Origin: Capsicum annuum
Taxonomy: Eukaryota; Streptophyta; Magnoliopsida; Solanales; Solanaceae
Assembly (NCBI RefSeq): GCF_002878395.1
Contig: NC_061118.1
Span: 130,147,579 to 130,211,578 of the forward strand
DNA length: 64,000 bases
Direction of reading: 5' to 3'
Under the pieces are notes generated by a model. It was not told the origin of the DNA, searched no databases, and saw only the letters and a program-made list of their open reading frames with translations. A program made the position numbers and the translations under genes. This document shows, piece after piece, positions 48,906-61,330 of this stretch (the first letter of the stretch is position 1; each line of letters begins with the position of its first letter).

Positions 48906-51285
48906 TGCAATACCCCAAGAAATTTTTCGTTGAAGTTTTGTGCGTAAACGTGTTGGGTTCTATCTTCTAGAATGAATTATAAATTTTTCATGTTAAATGT
49001 CTTAGATTATGACCCACCATTGCGTAGAGTATCAAATAAGATTTCCAACAATGTGTGGATCATCCAAAATGGACACCCGAGCGATGAGTTATGAACATTC
49101 TGATCGAACCGTGAATAGTAGTGAACAGTAACACGTGCAGGAAAAAGTACTGAGGCCTGGCGTATTTTTGATCCAACTTTAGACGATCATAACTCCTTGT
49201 AGATAATGATTTGGGTGATCTAATATATATCAACAGAAATCTCTGCGAGCCCTCTTTCAAATGAAATTGGTATCATCCAATTTGTCTATCAAAGCAAAAA
49301 GTTATGGTCGATCTACTTCAGCCTACCAAAAGTGAATTTTTGGGTCAAATTCAAACGATGATAACTCCTCATACACAATGATCTGGTTGAGATGCTATAT
49401 ATCAACGGAAAGACATGAGAGTCCTCTTTGTAATGAAATTAGTTTCATCCAATTTGGATATCGAAGTAAAACGTTATGGTTGATCTACTTCAGACTATCA
49501 AAATAGTCCACCAAAGGACAGATTCGAGAATTTTTTTAATTTTTAGGGGCATTTTGGTCATTCCCCCTCACCCAAAATCCATCCAAACCCTATATTAAAG
49601 CCTATTAGAAGCATTATATATTATATTTCATCAAATTCCCTCAAAAATAAAACCCTAAAATCCTACATCCAACTTCAAGAACCTCCAAAGTTCAATATTA
49701 ATTTCGCAAATTTATTCAAGACTCCATGTTCCTAGTTCAAGAACTCCAAGAACCATCATTCAAAGGCATGATTAACATCTCAAAAATGAGTATCGATCTA
49801 AAGTTCATCATTCAAGGTATGTGGAATTTTTCAACAAGAACTCTCTTTCGTTCTTGTGCCCAAAAGTAATGTTCTTTACAAAGGCATGATTTTTATTTAA
49901 TTTTTATGAATTTGAAGCATGAACCCATATCTTATGATGATTATTATGAAATCTTGATGTTTATGATTTTGAAAGATGAATTTACATGTGTGGAGATATA
50001 AAGCATGAATCTTGAATGATATTTACCATGATTTTGATATTTAGGTCGTGAATCCCCATTGAAAATTGTGTTTTTTTGAAAAAGTGTGTGTTATAAGCAC
50101 GTTGATGTTGAATATTTGAGATATTTTGAATGATTTGACCTTTTGGTCTTAATGGAGTTGTTTTGAACTCGAGTGTAAAAGAAATCCACAACGTGGTTGA
50201 TTTTGATAGATGGAAACCATGATGGCTCCTGATGTATATTTATATATTACTGAAATTGTTTTGTTGTGGATTGTTTTCGAAATGATATGAGCTAAGTCCA
50301 AAAGAAATCTTTAGCACCGACTGGGAGGTATAAAGTGACCTTAATTCCCTAGAACTACGTGCCCCCGTAGGAGTGAGCCTGAGGCTGATTTATATAATGA
50401 TCACTAGTTTGTGTGGATTTGATATCGATAGTCCTATCCCGATGGCAAGGACTCCATGTTGCTCACATGGTTTATGTCGGTTATAGGATCTCCCAGTGTG
50501 TGCGTGTTTCCTTGTGTCTACGATGAATGGTGAAGTGATTTGAAAGTGGAATTGTAAAAGTTATTCTTTCAAAAGATTTAAATGATATTTACATTATGAG
50601 AATTGATATTCTTGATGAACTGAAAGTGATTGACAAATTATATGATGACTCACATGTGTTATTGTACTGATTTCATCCTCTCATGATTATGATAATTTTT
50701 TTCAGGCTATGTGAGTCTTTCATACATCCCGCATAATTCTTATAAATATTTATGATGATGATGTTTATAAAACTGCATACACCTCCATATACTCGGTTTC
50801 TTTCCATAGTACTGACCCACATCTTCGGATGTGGGCTGCATTTTCTTGGAATGTAGGTTCAGGTGCTCAGTTCCAGGTTTGACAGTGATTCTTCAGGTAC
50901 GCTGTTCTATATCCTCTATCGTGGTGAGTCCTCATGTTCCGAGGACGTGATGTATGATGTTGGTTTCACAGACTTGTTTACATTTGATAACTGAGTATGA
51001 GTCAGTTGGGGCATGTCTCAATGACTCGCTGGTTTTATTGATTTTCTTAGAGGCTTGTCAGACTAGTATAGATGTTGGGAGTTGACTAATAAATCGTATT
51101 TTGTTATCTTTCTGAAATTCTTTTATTCTTGGATGATGATTACTCTATTAATATTAGAGGTTAGTTATGGAAACCCCGTTGATTTGTGTTGAACTGAATG
51201 AAAATGGCTCAAAGGGTTAGATTGGGGCTACTCGTAGCCTCAAGCACCGTGTGACGCTCTGGGACCCATTTTTTGGGGCGTTACA
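48906..51285 (+). repeat. 5' LTR of element B
   Basis: 2380 bp. It begins TGCAATACCCC (the partner has TGTAATACCCC) and ends GGGGCGTTACA. It holds two tandem copies of a roughly 172-bp unit starting near 49184 and 49356, with the near-palindromic phrase aaattggtttcatccaattt. A 20-base hairpin with a TTCG loop lies at 50816-50835. Confidence 0.92.
50816..50835. other. TTCG-loop hairpin in the 5' LTR of element B
   Basis: A perfect 8-bp stem CCCACATC / GATGTGGG closes a TTCG loop with a C-G closing pair, the very stable UUCG tetraloop form if transcribed. The 3' LTR copy is at 58297-58316. Confidence 0.8.
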
Positions 51286-51289
51286 AATT

Positions 51290-51302
51290 TGGTATCAAAT
51301 CC
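51290..51302 (+). promoter_or_regulatory. Element B primer-binding site (initiator tRNA-Met type)
   Basis: TGGTATCAAATCC, four bases after the 5' LTR end. Confidence 0.85.
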
Positions 51303-51498
51303 TAAGGTTTTAAGGTGTCTTAGGGAGTCTGACAAGCCGCGTTAAGTAGAGTCTTGATCATCGATGTGTAGCGCGCCACATCTATGAGCAAGATGCTACA
51401 AGACGTTTTAGGAAAAAGTGTGATTCTTTTTTTCAGAAGTCTATCATGCTTAAAGTGTCTCTCTCTGCTATTGATTCGTGCTCTCCTCTTTCAGAAAT

Positions 51499-52704
51499 AT
51501 GCCTCCACGTCGAGCTAGAAGAAATAATGATGGTCAGCAACCTTAACCTGCTGACCCATTGAACGAAAATGTGTCTCATGCTGAATTTTAGGCAGACTTT
51601 CAGGAGCTGACCCAAGCTATTACTACAAATAATCAAGCAAACCCGGCCCCGGCTCCACAGTAGAAGGGAGGTGATTCAGCTGCTGCCAGGATCCGTGACT
51701 TCATGCGGATGAATCTACTAAAATTCTATGAGTCCAAGTTTGATGAGGATCCACGGTTGTTTTTAGAGGAGGTGCGGAAGATTACTCAGGTGATGCATGT
51801 ATCTGAGGAACATAGTGTGGAGTTGGCTGCATATAGGTTGAAAGACCTTGCTTATAACTAGGTTGTTGCTTGGAGGAAAGGTCAAGGTGAGGGAGCTATC
51901 CCTACAACTTGGCAAGAGTTTTAGGATGCATTCCTGGATAAGTTTTTCCCTTTGGAGATAAGGGAGGAGAAGGTAGAAGAGTTTATGAACCTACGATAGG
52001 ACTCTATGACTGTTAGGGAGTACTATCTAAAGTTCAATCAGTTGGCCAAGTATGCTCCTAACTTAGTGGCTGATAATCGGGCTAGTACGAGTAAGTTTGT
52101 GACTGGAGTGTCTAGTTATATGGTTAAGGAGTGTAGGTCTGCTATGCTGAATAGTGAGATGAATCTTTCTAGGCTGATGACTCATGTCTAATAGATTAAG
52201 GCAGACAAGATTAAGGAGAGAGATAAAATGAGAAGGAATAAGAGAGCTAAGTCCGAGCAGTACGGACAGGGTCAGACTAGATCAAAAGGAGGAAGTCGCC
52301 CTCAGTATCAGGATCGTTCATCTATGCCAGCACCGTCATCTGATAGTGCTCCTGTTCCTATAGGTAGGTAGGAGCAAGGTATCAGTTCATATGCATCCAG
52401 GTCCCAATATAGTGCTGGCAGTAAGCCAAATCGTCCCTTGTGTCCTAAGTGTGGTAGGGCCCATTCGGGTGAGTTTTGGGGTGAGAAGAGGGGTTGTTTC
52501 CAGTGTGGTGACATGGGTCACAGAGTTAGAGATTGTCTACAGGATGGACAAGGGCGTTGTGACTATCACTCTCAGACCCAAACTCAGACTGTTAGTGCTC
52601 CAGTTCTAGCAACTCGCGCAGCCCCAGCTCAGGGCGCCTCTTCTAGCAATGCTGGCGGGCAGCGCCAGAATAGATTCTATGATTTACCATCCCACCAGGA
52701 ATAG
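51499..52704 (+). pseudogene. Element B gag with zinc knuckle
   Basis: From ATG at 51499: MPPRRARRNNDGQQP, a stop, PADPLNENVSHAEF, and so on. The capsid part reads DFMRMNLLKFYESKFDEDPR, LFLEEVRKITQVMHVSEEHS, VREYYLKFNQLAKYAPNLVA and DNRASTSKFVTG. A basic stretch follows, then CPKCGRAH and the CCHC knuckle CFQCGDMGHRVRDC (about 52498-52539), intact. The product would assemble virus-like particles in the cytoplasm. Seven or more in-frame stops occur, nearly all at positions that fit former CAG or CAA codons. Confidence 0.92.
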
Positions 52705-52731
52705 GAGGACTCTCCCGATGTTGTTACTGGT

Positions 52732-53031
52732 ATGCTTCGTATATTTCAGTTTGATGTGTATGCTTTGTTGGATCCTGGATCTAGTTTCTCATATGTTACA
52801 CCTTTGATTGCTGTGAATTTTGAAATGAGTCCTGAGATAATTCCTGAGCCTATCCTAGTTTCTACCCCAATGGGTGGTTCGATTGTTGCCCAGAAAGTGT
52901 ATAAAAAGTATCCTGTTACCATTCTTCATAAAGCCTTGTTGGCTGATCTGATTGAGCTAGACATGGTAGATTTTGATGTGATTCTGGTTATGGACTGGCT
53001 GTATTCTTCTTATGCCTCTATTAATTGTTGA
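52732..53031 (+). pseudogene. Element B protease
   Basis: In the same frame as gag: FQFDVYALLDPGSSFSYVTP, with the active-site Asp in LLDPGSS, then LVSTPMGGSIVAQKVYKKYP and DMVDFDVILVMDWLYSSYAS, the standard plant Gypsy aspartic protease. A frame change follows near 53030. Confidence 0.9.
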
Positions 53032-54060
53032 CTCGAGTGTTCAAGTTTCAGTTTTCGGGTGCATCCGTGTTTGAGTGGTCTGGGAATTCTGTGTCACCCA
53101 AGAGTCATTTTATCTCTTACCTCAAAGCTAGAAAGCTTATTTCCAAGGGATGTATTTACTATTTGGTTAGAGTCAAAGATACTAAGTCAGAGACTCCAAC
53201 TCTCCAGTCTGTTAACGTAGTCAGTGAGTTTTCTGATATCTTTCTGGATGATCTCCTAGGGATACCTCCTGATAGAGAGATAGAGTTTGGGATTGATCTT
53301 CTTCTCGATACTCAACCCATTTCTACTCCTTCTTACCGTATGGCCCCTACAGAACTTAAGGAGTTGAAAGAGCAACTCAAAGATCTACTAGATAAGGGTT
53401 TCATAAGGCCCAATATTTCTCCTTGGGGTGCTTCTATGTTGTTTGTGAGAAAGAAATATGGCTCTTTACATATGTGCATTGATTACCACCAACTGAATAA
53501 AGTCACCGTAAAAAATAAGTACCCCCTTCCAAGAATAGATGATTTGTTTGACTAATTGCAAGGTGCAAGTTATTTCTCAAAGATAGACCTTCGTTTAGGC
53601 TACCATCAACTCAAAGTTAGGGAGTGTGAAATCCCAAAAACAGCTTTCCAAACTCGTTATAGCCATTTTGAGTTTCTTGTTATGTCTTTCGGGTTAACTA
53701 ATGCCCTAGCAGCTTTCATGGACCTCATGAATCGAGTGTTCAGACCATATCTGGATATGTTTGACATAGTGTTCATCGATGATATACTGGTGTACTCCCC
53801 TAGTGAGGATGAACATTTTGATCATCTTCGAACTGTCTTGCAAACCCTTAGAGATCACAAGTTGTTTGCCAAGTTCAGTAAGGGTGAGTTTTGGCTAAGG
53901 TCAGTTTCTTTTATGGGTCATATCATTTCTTTCGAGGGTATTAGAGTTGATCCCTAAAAGACCGAAGCTATTAGAAATTGGCCTAGACCTATTTCTCTGA
54001 CTGATATCTGAAGTTTCTTGGGTTTAGCTGGCTATTACCGTTATTTTTTAAGGGTTTCTC
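53025..54060 (+). pseudogene. Element B reverse transcriptase
   Basis: 53025-53555 holds [20 protein letters not shown], the pre-RT motif [57 protein letters not shown] and PRIDDLFD, then a stop (TAA). 53556-53957 continues with [40 protein letters not shown] and the intact catalytic box [10 protein letters not shown] (Asp pair at 53778-53783). A stop at 53955-53957 is followed by [16 protein letters not shown], a stop, [10 protein letters not shown]. The fold is complete and only nonsense changes disable it. Confidence 0.93.
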
Positions 54061-54076
54061 CTCTACAGCGTCTCCT

Positions 54077-54763
54077 ATGACTCGGTTGACCCAAAAGAAA
54101 GTAAAGTTCTTGTGGTCCAAATCTTGTGAGAAGAGTTTTCAAGAATTGAAGACTCGACTCACTTCAGCCCCTGTTTTGACTTTGCCTGATGGTGTTGATG
54201 GTTTTGTGGTGTACTGTGATGCTTTGAGAGTTGGGTTGGGTTGCGTATTGATGCAGAAGGGTAAGGTGATAGCTTATGCTTCTAGACAGTTGAAACCCCA
54301 TGAGAAAGATTACCCCACCCATGACCTTGAGTTGGCTGCTATTGTGTTTGCTTTGAAAATCTGGAGACACTATTTGTATGGTGTCCATGTTGATGTTTTA
54401 ACTGATCATAATAGTCTGCAGTATGTGTTTACCCAGAGAGAATTAAATCTTAGGCAGAGACGATGGTTAGAATTGTTAAAGGACTATGATGTGAGTGTGT
54501 TGTACCATCCTGGTAAGACCAATATAGTGGAGGATACCCTAAATAGAGTGTCCATGGGTAGTGTTTCGCATGTGGTAGAAGGTAAGAAAGAGTTGCCTCG
54601 TGATGTACATCGTTTGGCTAGATTGGGGGTTAGGTTGCTTGATTCTGCTGAAGGTAGTATAGGTGTTCAGAGTAGTTTCGAATCCTCCTTGGTTTCGAAA
54701 GTGAAGGAAAAGCAATACTTAGATACTAGTTTGGTTAGACTAAAGGAGTCAGTCAAGGACTAA
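54077..54763 (+). pseudogene. Element B RNase H
   Basis: An open stretch of 228 codons: [20 protein letters not shown], then [80 protein letters not shown] and [20 protein letters not shown]. Catalytic Asp/Glu positions in YCDA, LELAA and TDH are retained. It is the longest undamaged coding block in the window. Here it ends at a stop before the integrase zinc segment. Confidence 0.92.
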
Positions 54764-55768
54764 AAAGTAGAGGTTTTCTCCCAAGGGGGAGATGTTGTGT
54801 TGAGATTGCAGGGTAGATTGTGTGTCCCGAATGTTGATGATTTGAGATAGAGGATTATGGCTGAAACATACAGGGCGCGATATTCTATTCATCCTGGTGC
54901 CACCAAAATGTACCGAGACTTACAGGAAATCTAATAGTGGAGTGGCTTGAAAAAAGATATAGCAGCGTTTGTAGCTAAGTGTACAACATGCCAACAGGTT
55001 AAGGTTGAACACCAAAGACCTAGTGGTATGATGCAAGAGTTTAGTATTCCCACCTAGAAGTGGGAAAAGATAAATATAGACTTTGTGATTGTTTACCTCC
55101 TTCCCAATGCCATCATGATTCCATTTGGGTTGTGGTTGATAGGTTGACTACTTCTTCTCATTTCTTGCCTGTTCATACTTCATATAATGCTGAGGATTAT
55201 GCTAGATTGTATATCCGAGAGCTAGTCAGACTGCATAGAATTCCCTTGTCTATCATTTTGGATAGGGGTACTCAGTTCACTTCACAATTTTGGAAAACTT
55301 TTAGAAGGGTCTTGGTACCCAAGTGCTTTTGAGTTCTGCTTTTATCCATAGACCGATGGTCAGGCTGAGCGGACCATCCAGACCTTAGAGGATATGTTGA
55401 GAGCTTGTGCACTTGACTATAAGGGAAGTTGGGATGATCACTTACCGTTGATAGAGTTTGCTTACAATAACAGTTTCTACTCTAGTATTAGCATAGCTCC
55501 GTTTGAAGCCTTATATGAAAGGAAGTGTAGATCACCCATAGGTTGGTTCGAGGTGGGTGAAGCAGCTGTGAGTGGTCCTGATTCGGTATTTGAGGCTATG
55601 GAAAAATTTAAGTTGATTAGGGAAAGGTTAAAAACTGTGCAGAGTCGTCAGAAGTCATATACGGATGTTAGAAGGAGAGACCTTGATTTTGAAGTTGCTG
55701 ACCTAGTGTATCTAAAAATTTCACCCATGAGGGGGGGTGAAGAGATTCAAAAAGAAGGGGAAACTTAG
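54764..55768 (+). pseudogene. Element B integrase
   Basis: The zinc-binding segment around 54880-55010 keeps YSIHPGATKMYRDLQEI and VAKCTTCQQVKVEHQRPSG (C-x2-C). The core follows: DSIWVVVDRLTTSSHFLPVH, YARLYIRELVRLHRIPLSII, LDRGTQFTSQFWKTF, with the second catalytic Asp in DRGTQF. After a frame change near 55320 comes [20 protein letters not shown] with the catalytic Glu, then [20 protein letters not shown] and [20 protein letters not shown]. All three DDE residues are present, though in broken frames. Confidence 0.92.
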
Positions 55769-56148
55769 TCCCCGTTATGTTGGTCCTTACAAAATTCTTA
55801 ACCGTGTTGGTAAGGTAGCTTATGAGGTCAAGTTGCCTTCCGAGTTATCCTCTGTTCATCCAATATTCCATGTCCATGCTTAGAAAGCATATTAGCGATG
55901 CTGTGGTAGTGGATTCCTCTATAAGTGCTGACATTCAAGAAAATCTTTCTTTTAATGAGATTCCTGTTGAGATTCTTGATTTCAGTGTTCGAAGACTAAG
56001 GAACAAAGAAGTTTCCTTGGTCAAGGTGTTGTGGCTAAACCAATCTGTTGAGGGTGCAACTTGGGAAGCTGAGGCAGATATGCGATCCAAGTACCCGCAC
56101 CAATTTTCCACGATCTCCGATCAAGCCGAAGGTACCATTCCTTCCTAA
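55769..56148 (+). pseudogene. Element B C-terminal chromodomain
   Basis: Text such as HPIFHVHA with a frame change leads into FNEIPVEILDFSVRRLRNKE, VSLVKVLWLNQSVEGATWEA and EADMRSKYPHQF, then a stop at 56146-56148. This is the chromodomain that ends Tekay-type integrases. Confidence 0.9.
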
Positions 56149-56362
56149 ATCATGCACTTTTGATAAAAGTTGCAGCAGTTTAACTGTCATTTATTATGTG
56201 TTCAGCTGTAGTTTCTTGAATTTATGCATTCTATGTTGCATTCGGAGTGAGAAATGATGTGGTGATGAGTCTAACGAATGGTTTAAGCTGTATGCTCTAT
56301 TCCCTATCTAATCTTGGCATGTCTAGCTTCATTCAAGGATGAATGTTTCCAAGGGGTGATGA

Positions 56363-58766
56363 TGTAATACCCCGAGAAATTTTTTGCTGAAATTTTATGC
56401 GTAAACATGTTGGGTTCTAACTTCTAGAATGAATTATAAATTTTTCATGTAGAATATCATAGATTATGACCCACCATTGCGTAGAGTACCGAATAAGTTT
56501 TCCAACGATATGTGGATCACCAAAACGGACACCCGAACGACGAGTTATGAATATTCTGATCGAACCGTGAATAGTAGTGAACAGTAAAACGTGCAGGAAA
56601 AAGTACTGAGGCCTGACGTATTTTTGCTCCAATTTTAAATGATCATAAATCCTTGTACATAATGATCTGGGTGATCTACTATATATCAATGGAAAGTTCT
56701 GCGAGTCCTCTTTCCAATGAAATTGGTTTCATCCAATTTGTCTATCGGATCAAAAAGTTATGGTCGATCTACTTCAGCCTATCAAAAGCAAATTTTTAGG
56801 TCAACATCAAATGATCATAACTCCTCGTACATAATGATCTGGGTGAGATACTATATAGTAATGGAAATATATGAGAGTCCTCTTTCTAATGAAATTGGTT
56901 TCATCCAATTTGGATATTGGAGTAAAATGTTATGGACGATCTACTTCAGACTATAAAAATAGTCCACCAAAGGATAGATTTGAGAATTTTTTTGATTTTT
57001 AGGGGCGTTTTGGTCATTTCCCCTCACCCAAAATCCATCGAAACCCTATATTAAATCCTATTAGAAGCATTATATGTTATATTTCATCAAATTCCCTCAA
57101 AAAAGAAAACCTTAAGCTCTTACATCCAACTTCAAGAACCTCCAAAGTTCACCATTAATTCTGCAAATTTATTCAAGATTTCAAGTTCCTAGTTCAAGAA
57201 CTCCAAGAATCATCATTCAAAGGCACGATTAACATCTCAAAAATAAGTATCGATCTAAAGTTCATCATTCAAGGTATGTGGGGTTTTTCAACAAGAACTA
57301 TCTTTCGTTCTTGTGCCCAAAAGTAATTTTCTTTACAAAGGCATGATTTTTATTTTATTTTTACGAATTTGAAGCATGAACCCATATCTTATGATGATTA
57401 TTATGAAATCTTGATGTTTATGATTTTGAAAGATGAATTTACATGTGTGGAGATATAAAGCATGAATCTTGAACAATATTTATCATGATTTTGATATTTG
57501 GGTCGTGAATCCCCATTGGAAATTATGTTTTTTTGAGAAATTATGTGTTAATAAGCACGTTGATGTTGAATATTTGAGATATTTTGAATGATTTGACCTT
57601 TTGGTCTTAATGGAGTTGTTTTGAACTCGAGTGTGAAAGAAATCCACAACGTGGTTGACTTTGATAGATGGGAAGCATGATGGCTCTCGATGTATATTTA
57701 TATATTACTGAAATTATTTTGTTGTGAATTATCTTTGAAATGATCTGAGCTAAGTCCGAGAGAAATCTTTAGCACCGAGTAGGAGATATAAAGTGACCTT
57801 ACTTCCCTAAAACTACGTGCCCCCGTAGGAGTGAGCCTGAGGCTGATTTATATAGTGATCACTAGTTTGTGTAGATTTGGTATCGATAGTCCTACTTTGA
57901 TGGCAAGAATAGGACGACTCTCCCCAACGTGGGTTGTACGTTGGACTTCATGTAGCTCACATAGTTTATGTCGGTTATAGGATCTCCCAGTATGTATGTG
58001 TTTCCTTGTGTATATGGTGAATGGTGAAGTGATTTGAAAGTGGAATTGTAAAATTTATTCTTTCAAAAGATTTAAATGATATTTACATTATAAGAATTGA
58101 TATTCTTGATGAACTGAAAGTGATTGACAAATTATATGATGACTCACATGTGTTATTGTACTGATTTCATCCTCTCATGATTATGATAATTTTCTTTAGG
58201 CTATGTGAGTCTTTCATACATCCCGCATAATTCTTATAAATATTTATGATGATGATGTTTATAAACTGCATACTCGATTTCTTTCCATGGTACTGACCCA
58301 CATCTTCGGATGTGGGCTGCATTTTCTTGGAATGTAGGTTCAGGTGCTCAGTTCCAGGTTCGACAGTGATTCTTCGGGCATGCTGTTCTATATCCTCTAT
58401 CGTGGTGAGTCCTCATGTTCTGAGGACGTGATGTATGATGTTGGTTTCACAGACTTGTTTACATTTGATAACTGAGTATGAGTCAGTTGGGGCATGTCTC
58501 AATGACTCGCTGGTTTTATTGATTTTCTTAGAGGCTTGTCAGACTAGTATAAATGTTGGGAGTTGACTAATAAATCGTATTTTGTTATCTTTCTGAAATC
58601 CTTTTATTCTTGGATGATGATTACTCTATTAATATTAGAGGTTAGTTATGGAAACCCCGTTGATTTGTGTTGAACTGAATGAAAATGGCTCAAAGGGTTA
58701 GCTTAGGGCTACTCGTAGCCTCAAGCACCGTGTGACGCTCCGGGACCCATTTTTCGGGGCGTTACA
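56363..58766 (+). repeat. 3' LTR of element B
   Basis: 2404 bp, begins TGTAATACCCCG and ends GGGGCGTTACA. Compared with the 5' LTR it carries about 30 extra bases near 57907-57940 (gaataggacgactctcccc...) and keeps the TTCG hairpin at 58297-58316. Confidence 0.92.
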
Positions 58767-59639
58767 ATGATGGTATTACTTTCGATTTGAGTCAACTCTT
58801 CATGATACTATCACAGATTCATATCAGGTATGTAAGATATTATTTTCAATTTGAGTCTGATATTGAGGGATGCTTAGATGGTTATGAAATTGGTTTGAGT
58901 TTTATGTTTATGATATAGAAAGATATGTGGTTATTATTTTGAGGTTTAAATATTTTATGAGTGCTACGATTGGTATTTTCTTCTTGATTTCATCTATCTG
59001 GCTTATGGGGGTTCGACTAAGTTATTTATGTTTGTTGGTGCCTTCTAGGATTATAGGCCCCAGTTAGGCTATGGATAGTCTTGTTATTCTTGATATTATT
59101 ACTTGATTGTTTACTTTCAGTACTTGAAGCACTGTTTCAGGTTTGCCCTTTCCCCGACTTAGTATATTATCTCACATCTTATTGTATTTATATTATGATT
59201 TAGCTCAGTCGGTCGACGATGCCTACTAAGTTTCATTTCTTTGGTACTCATACTATACTTCTATATTTTCTTGGATGCAGATTCGAGTACTAGTTGCCAT
59301 TATTTACGTTGTATTAGTGCTAATCAAAGTTTGGAGATAGGGTGAGCTTTCAAAGACGGAGTTGACTTTATCTCCTTCTATTTTGGGTGGTCTTTTTATT
59401 CAATACTATTGTATATTTGATACTTATTGTATTGTAAAACCCCAATTTTTTACCTAGCTTAAATTTGTTCCAAAAATATCAAAGACTTGCTTTAAGGATG
59501 AATACATTTTTACACATGTGGAATTTTTAAGATTTTGACTTTTCATTGTATGGGAAATTTAATAAGCTTTCCATCGATATAAAATTCGCGCAAATCCGAC
59601 ACCCGGGCGAAGAGTTATGGCTATTTTAGTAAGATAGTG

Positions 59640-59910
59640 TACCACCTGAGCCATCAGCGCATCGCAAAGCCAACCAAAATGGCAATTGTCAAAAACCAGT
59701 GAGCGTCCGCGATATTGGCGCTTTGCGCCAAGGCTCAATTTCAAAATTGTCCTTTTCTAGTGTTCCAACGTGATAGCACCGCAACGCGGTGAACTTTCAG
59801 ATCTCAATCAAAATGGCAACGCGATATTACCGCATTGCGCCACCAGGCAATTTTCTATTCGTCATTTTTCAGTGGCCTAGCGCGATAGTGGCGCATCGCG
59901 CCAGAGTTCA
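59640..59910. repeat. Array of gcgatattggcgc / gcgcatcgcgcc words
   Basis: Words such as cgcgatattggcgctttgcgcc, gcgatattaccgcattgcgcc and cgcgatagtggcgcatcgcgcc recur every 85 bp or so, separated by AT-rich text like caaaatggcaa. Each word is itself nearly palindromic. Confidence 0.7.
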
Positions 59911-60649
59911 GGTTGGGAAAATTTCACAAAAAATTAAAGTCGTGCCCAGGGTTAAAACAGTCTTTTCCCATAATTTCATTCCATCCAGATGCGTGATTTA
60001 TGCCCTAAAAATGTGTAAAATCCTTCATTATTCACTTTTCCCCAAAACCAAAAGGTATTTCTCTCTCAAGAGGCAAAAACCTTAGTTTAAGATATCAAGG
60101 TCAATCCCAAAAATCTCTCCAAGAACTCCAAGAAACTCACGAATTAAGGTATGTTAGATGTTCATCCGTGGATCCTTACTTTCCATGGAGCCCAAGAATT
60201 CTTTTTCAAAATACAAGTTTGGATTTTATGAATTCTATGTTTGAATTTGATTGTATCCATGTTCATGATGTTGTTTGGATTTTAATCCATGATTTAGATT
60301 ACAAGATCCAAGAATTGATTCTAGTATGTGTTGAATTACATGATATTCATGATAAACCCTTCAATTTGCAAGTTGATTGTTGTAACCATGTTAATCCTAA
60401 GTGTTTATGATTCAATGAACCAAGTATGCTTCTTATATGTTTGATAAATTGTCTATGAGAATGAAATAATGTCATTATAGCATGTTAGTATGTATCCCCC
60501 ATTCATGTACAAGTTAATGCATTACAAGTGTTTGATGAAATGTATCTATGAATGAATTAAGACCAAGTGAACATTGTTATGTTATTCAAGATTATGCTTT
60601 GCTTTACTTTTCATGCTATCGAGTCCTAGGGGTATTTAATACCCAACAA

Positions 60650-61330
60650 GTTAGTTGTTTACCTAGAGCCTGTGTCAGTTACAGAATAGTATAAGTCATG
60701 TCACGATCAGTAGAACTCAGTCAGTTACAGAACTTAGGAAAACTCAGTAATCTCAGTATCAGTCCAATCCAGTTCAGCATACTCAGTTCAGTGTCTTTTA
60801 GTTTGGAGTAGAATTCAGCATCGAGCGAGCCTAGGAATGGGGGCATACCCGTTAGCTAGGACTGGGTTCTTAGAAGCAATCCCTAAGCTCCAGAACTACG
60901 TAGCCAGCGTAGGTTATGAGATGCCACCCGTTAGATAGGACTGACATACTTACAGATCATCCGCTAGATTAGGACTGATATCAGGGGTCACCCATTAGTT
61001 AGGACTGATTCCATAGCAGTTGTTGTACCCTTGACACGGTGGTAACACCCTTCTAATTGGGGTTACAGATTGGATCCCAGCTCAGTTTTCTTATCTTATT
61101 TGGGGCATGTCGGTTAGATGATTACCTCCCGTAGTTTTAGTTTCAGTCTTCAGTCTAGAACTCAGTTCAGTTTTACAAAATCAGGAGTGTCCGACACAGT
61201 CAATCAGTATCAGTAAATCAGTTATTAGTAACTTCAGATATCAGTTATACAGTTATCAGAACTCAGTATTTAACTTCAGAAAAGCTCAATTATAGTATAC
61301 ATGTACTCTTATAATCAGTTATTCTATATT
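60650..61330. repeat. cagt-rich short-word stretch
   Basis: Repeated tcagttacagaa, ctcagtatcag, cagttcagt and cagttatcagaactcag within the solo LTR. Also four copies of cc(c/g)ttag(c/t)taggactg between 60868 and 61010. Confidence 0.6.

Larger units (their letters stand above)
48906..58766 (+). mobile_element. Element B: Tekay-like Gypsy chromovirus, structurally complete, 9.86 kb
   Basis: LTRs 48906-51285 and 56363-58766 flank one gag-pol region (51499-56148). The target duplication ATGAT is exact (48901-48905, 58767-58771). The primer site TGGTATCAAATCC is at 51290, and a purine-rich tract (aaggggtgatga) precedes the 3' LTR. The LTR ends (TGTAATACCCCG...GGCGTTACA) are typical. The LTRs are much more alike than those of element A, so B is the younger insertion. 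Despite complete structure, more than a dozen stops and a few frame changes make it non-coding. Confidence 0.93.

Noticed and set aside
54164..54388. Minus-strand ORF in the RNase H region
   Set aside because: It is an antisense shadow of a well-conserved RNase H frame on the plus strand.
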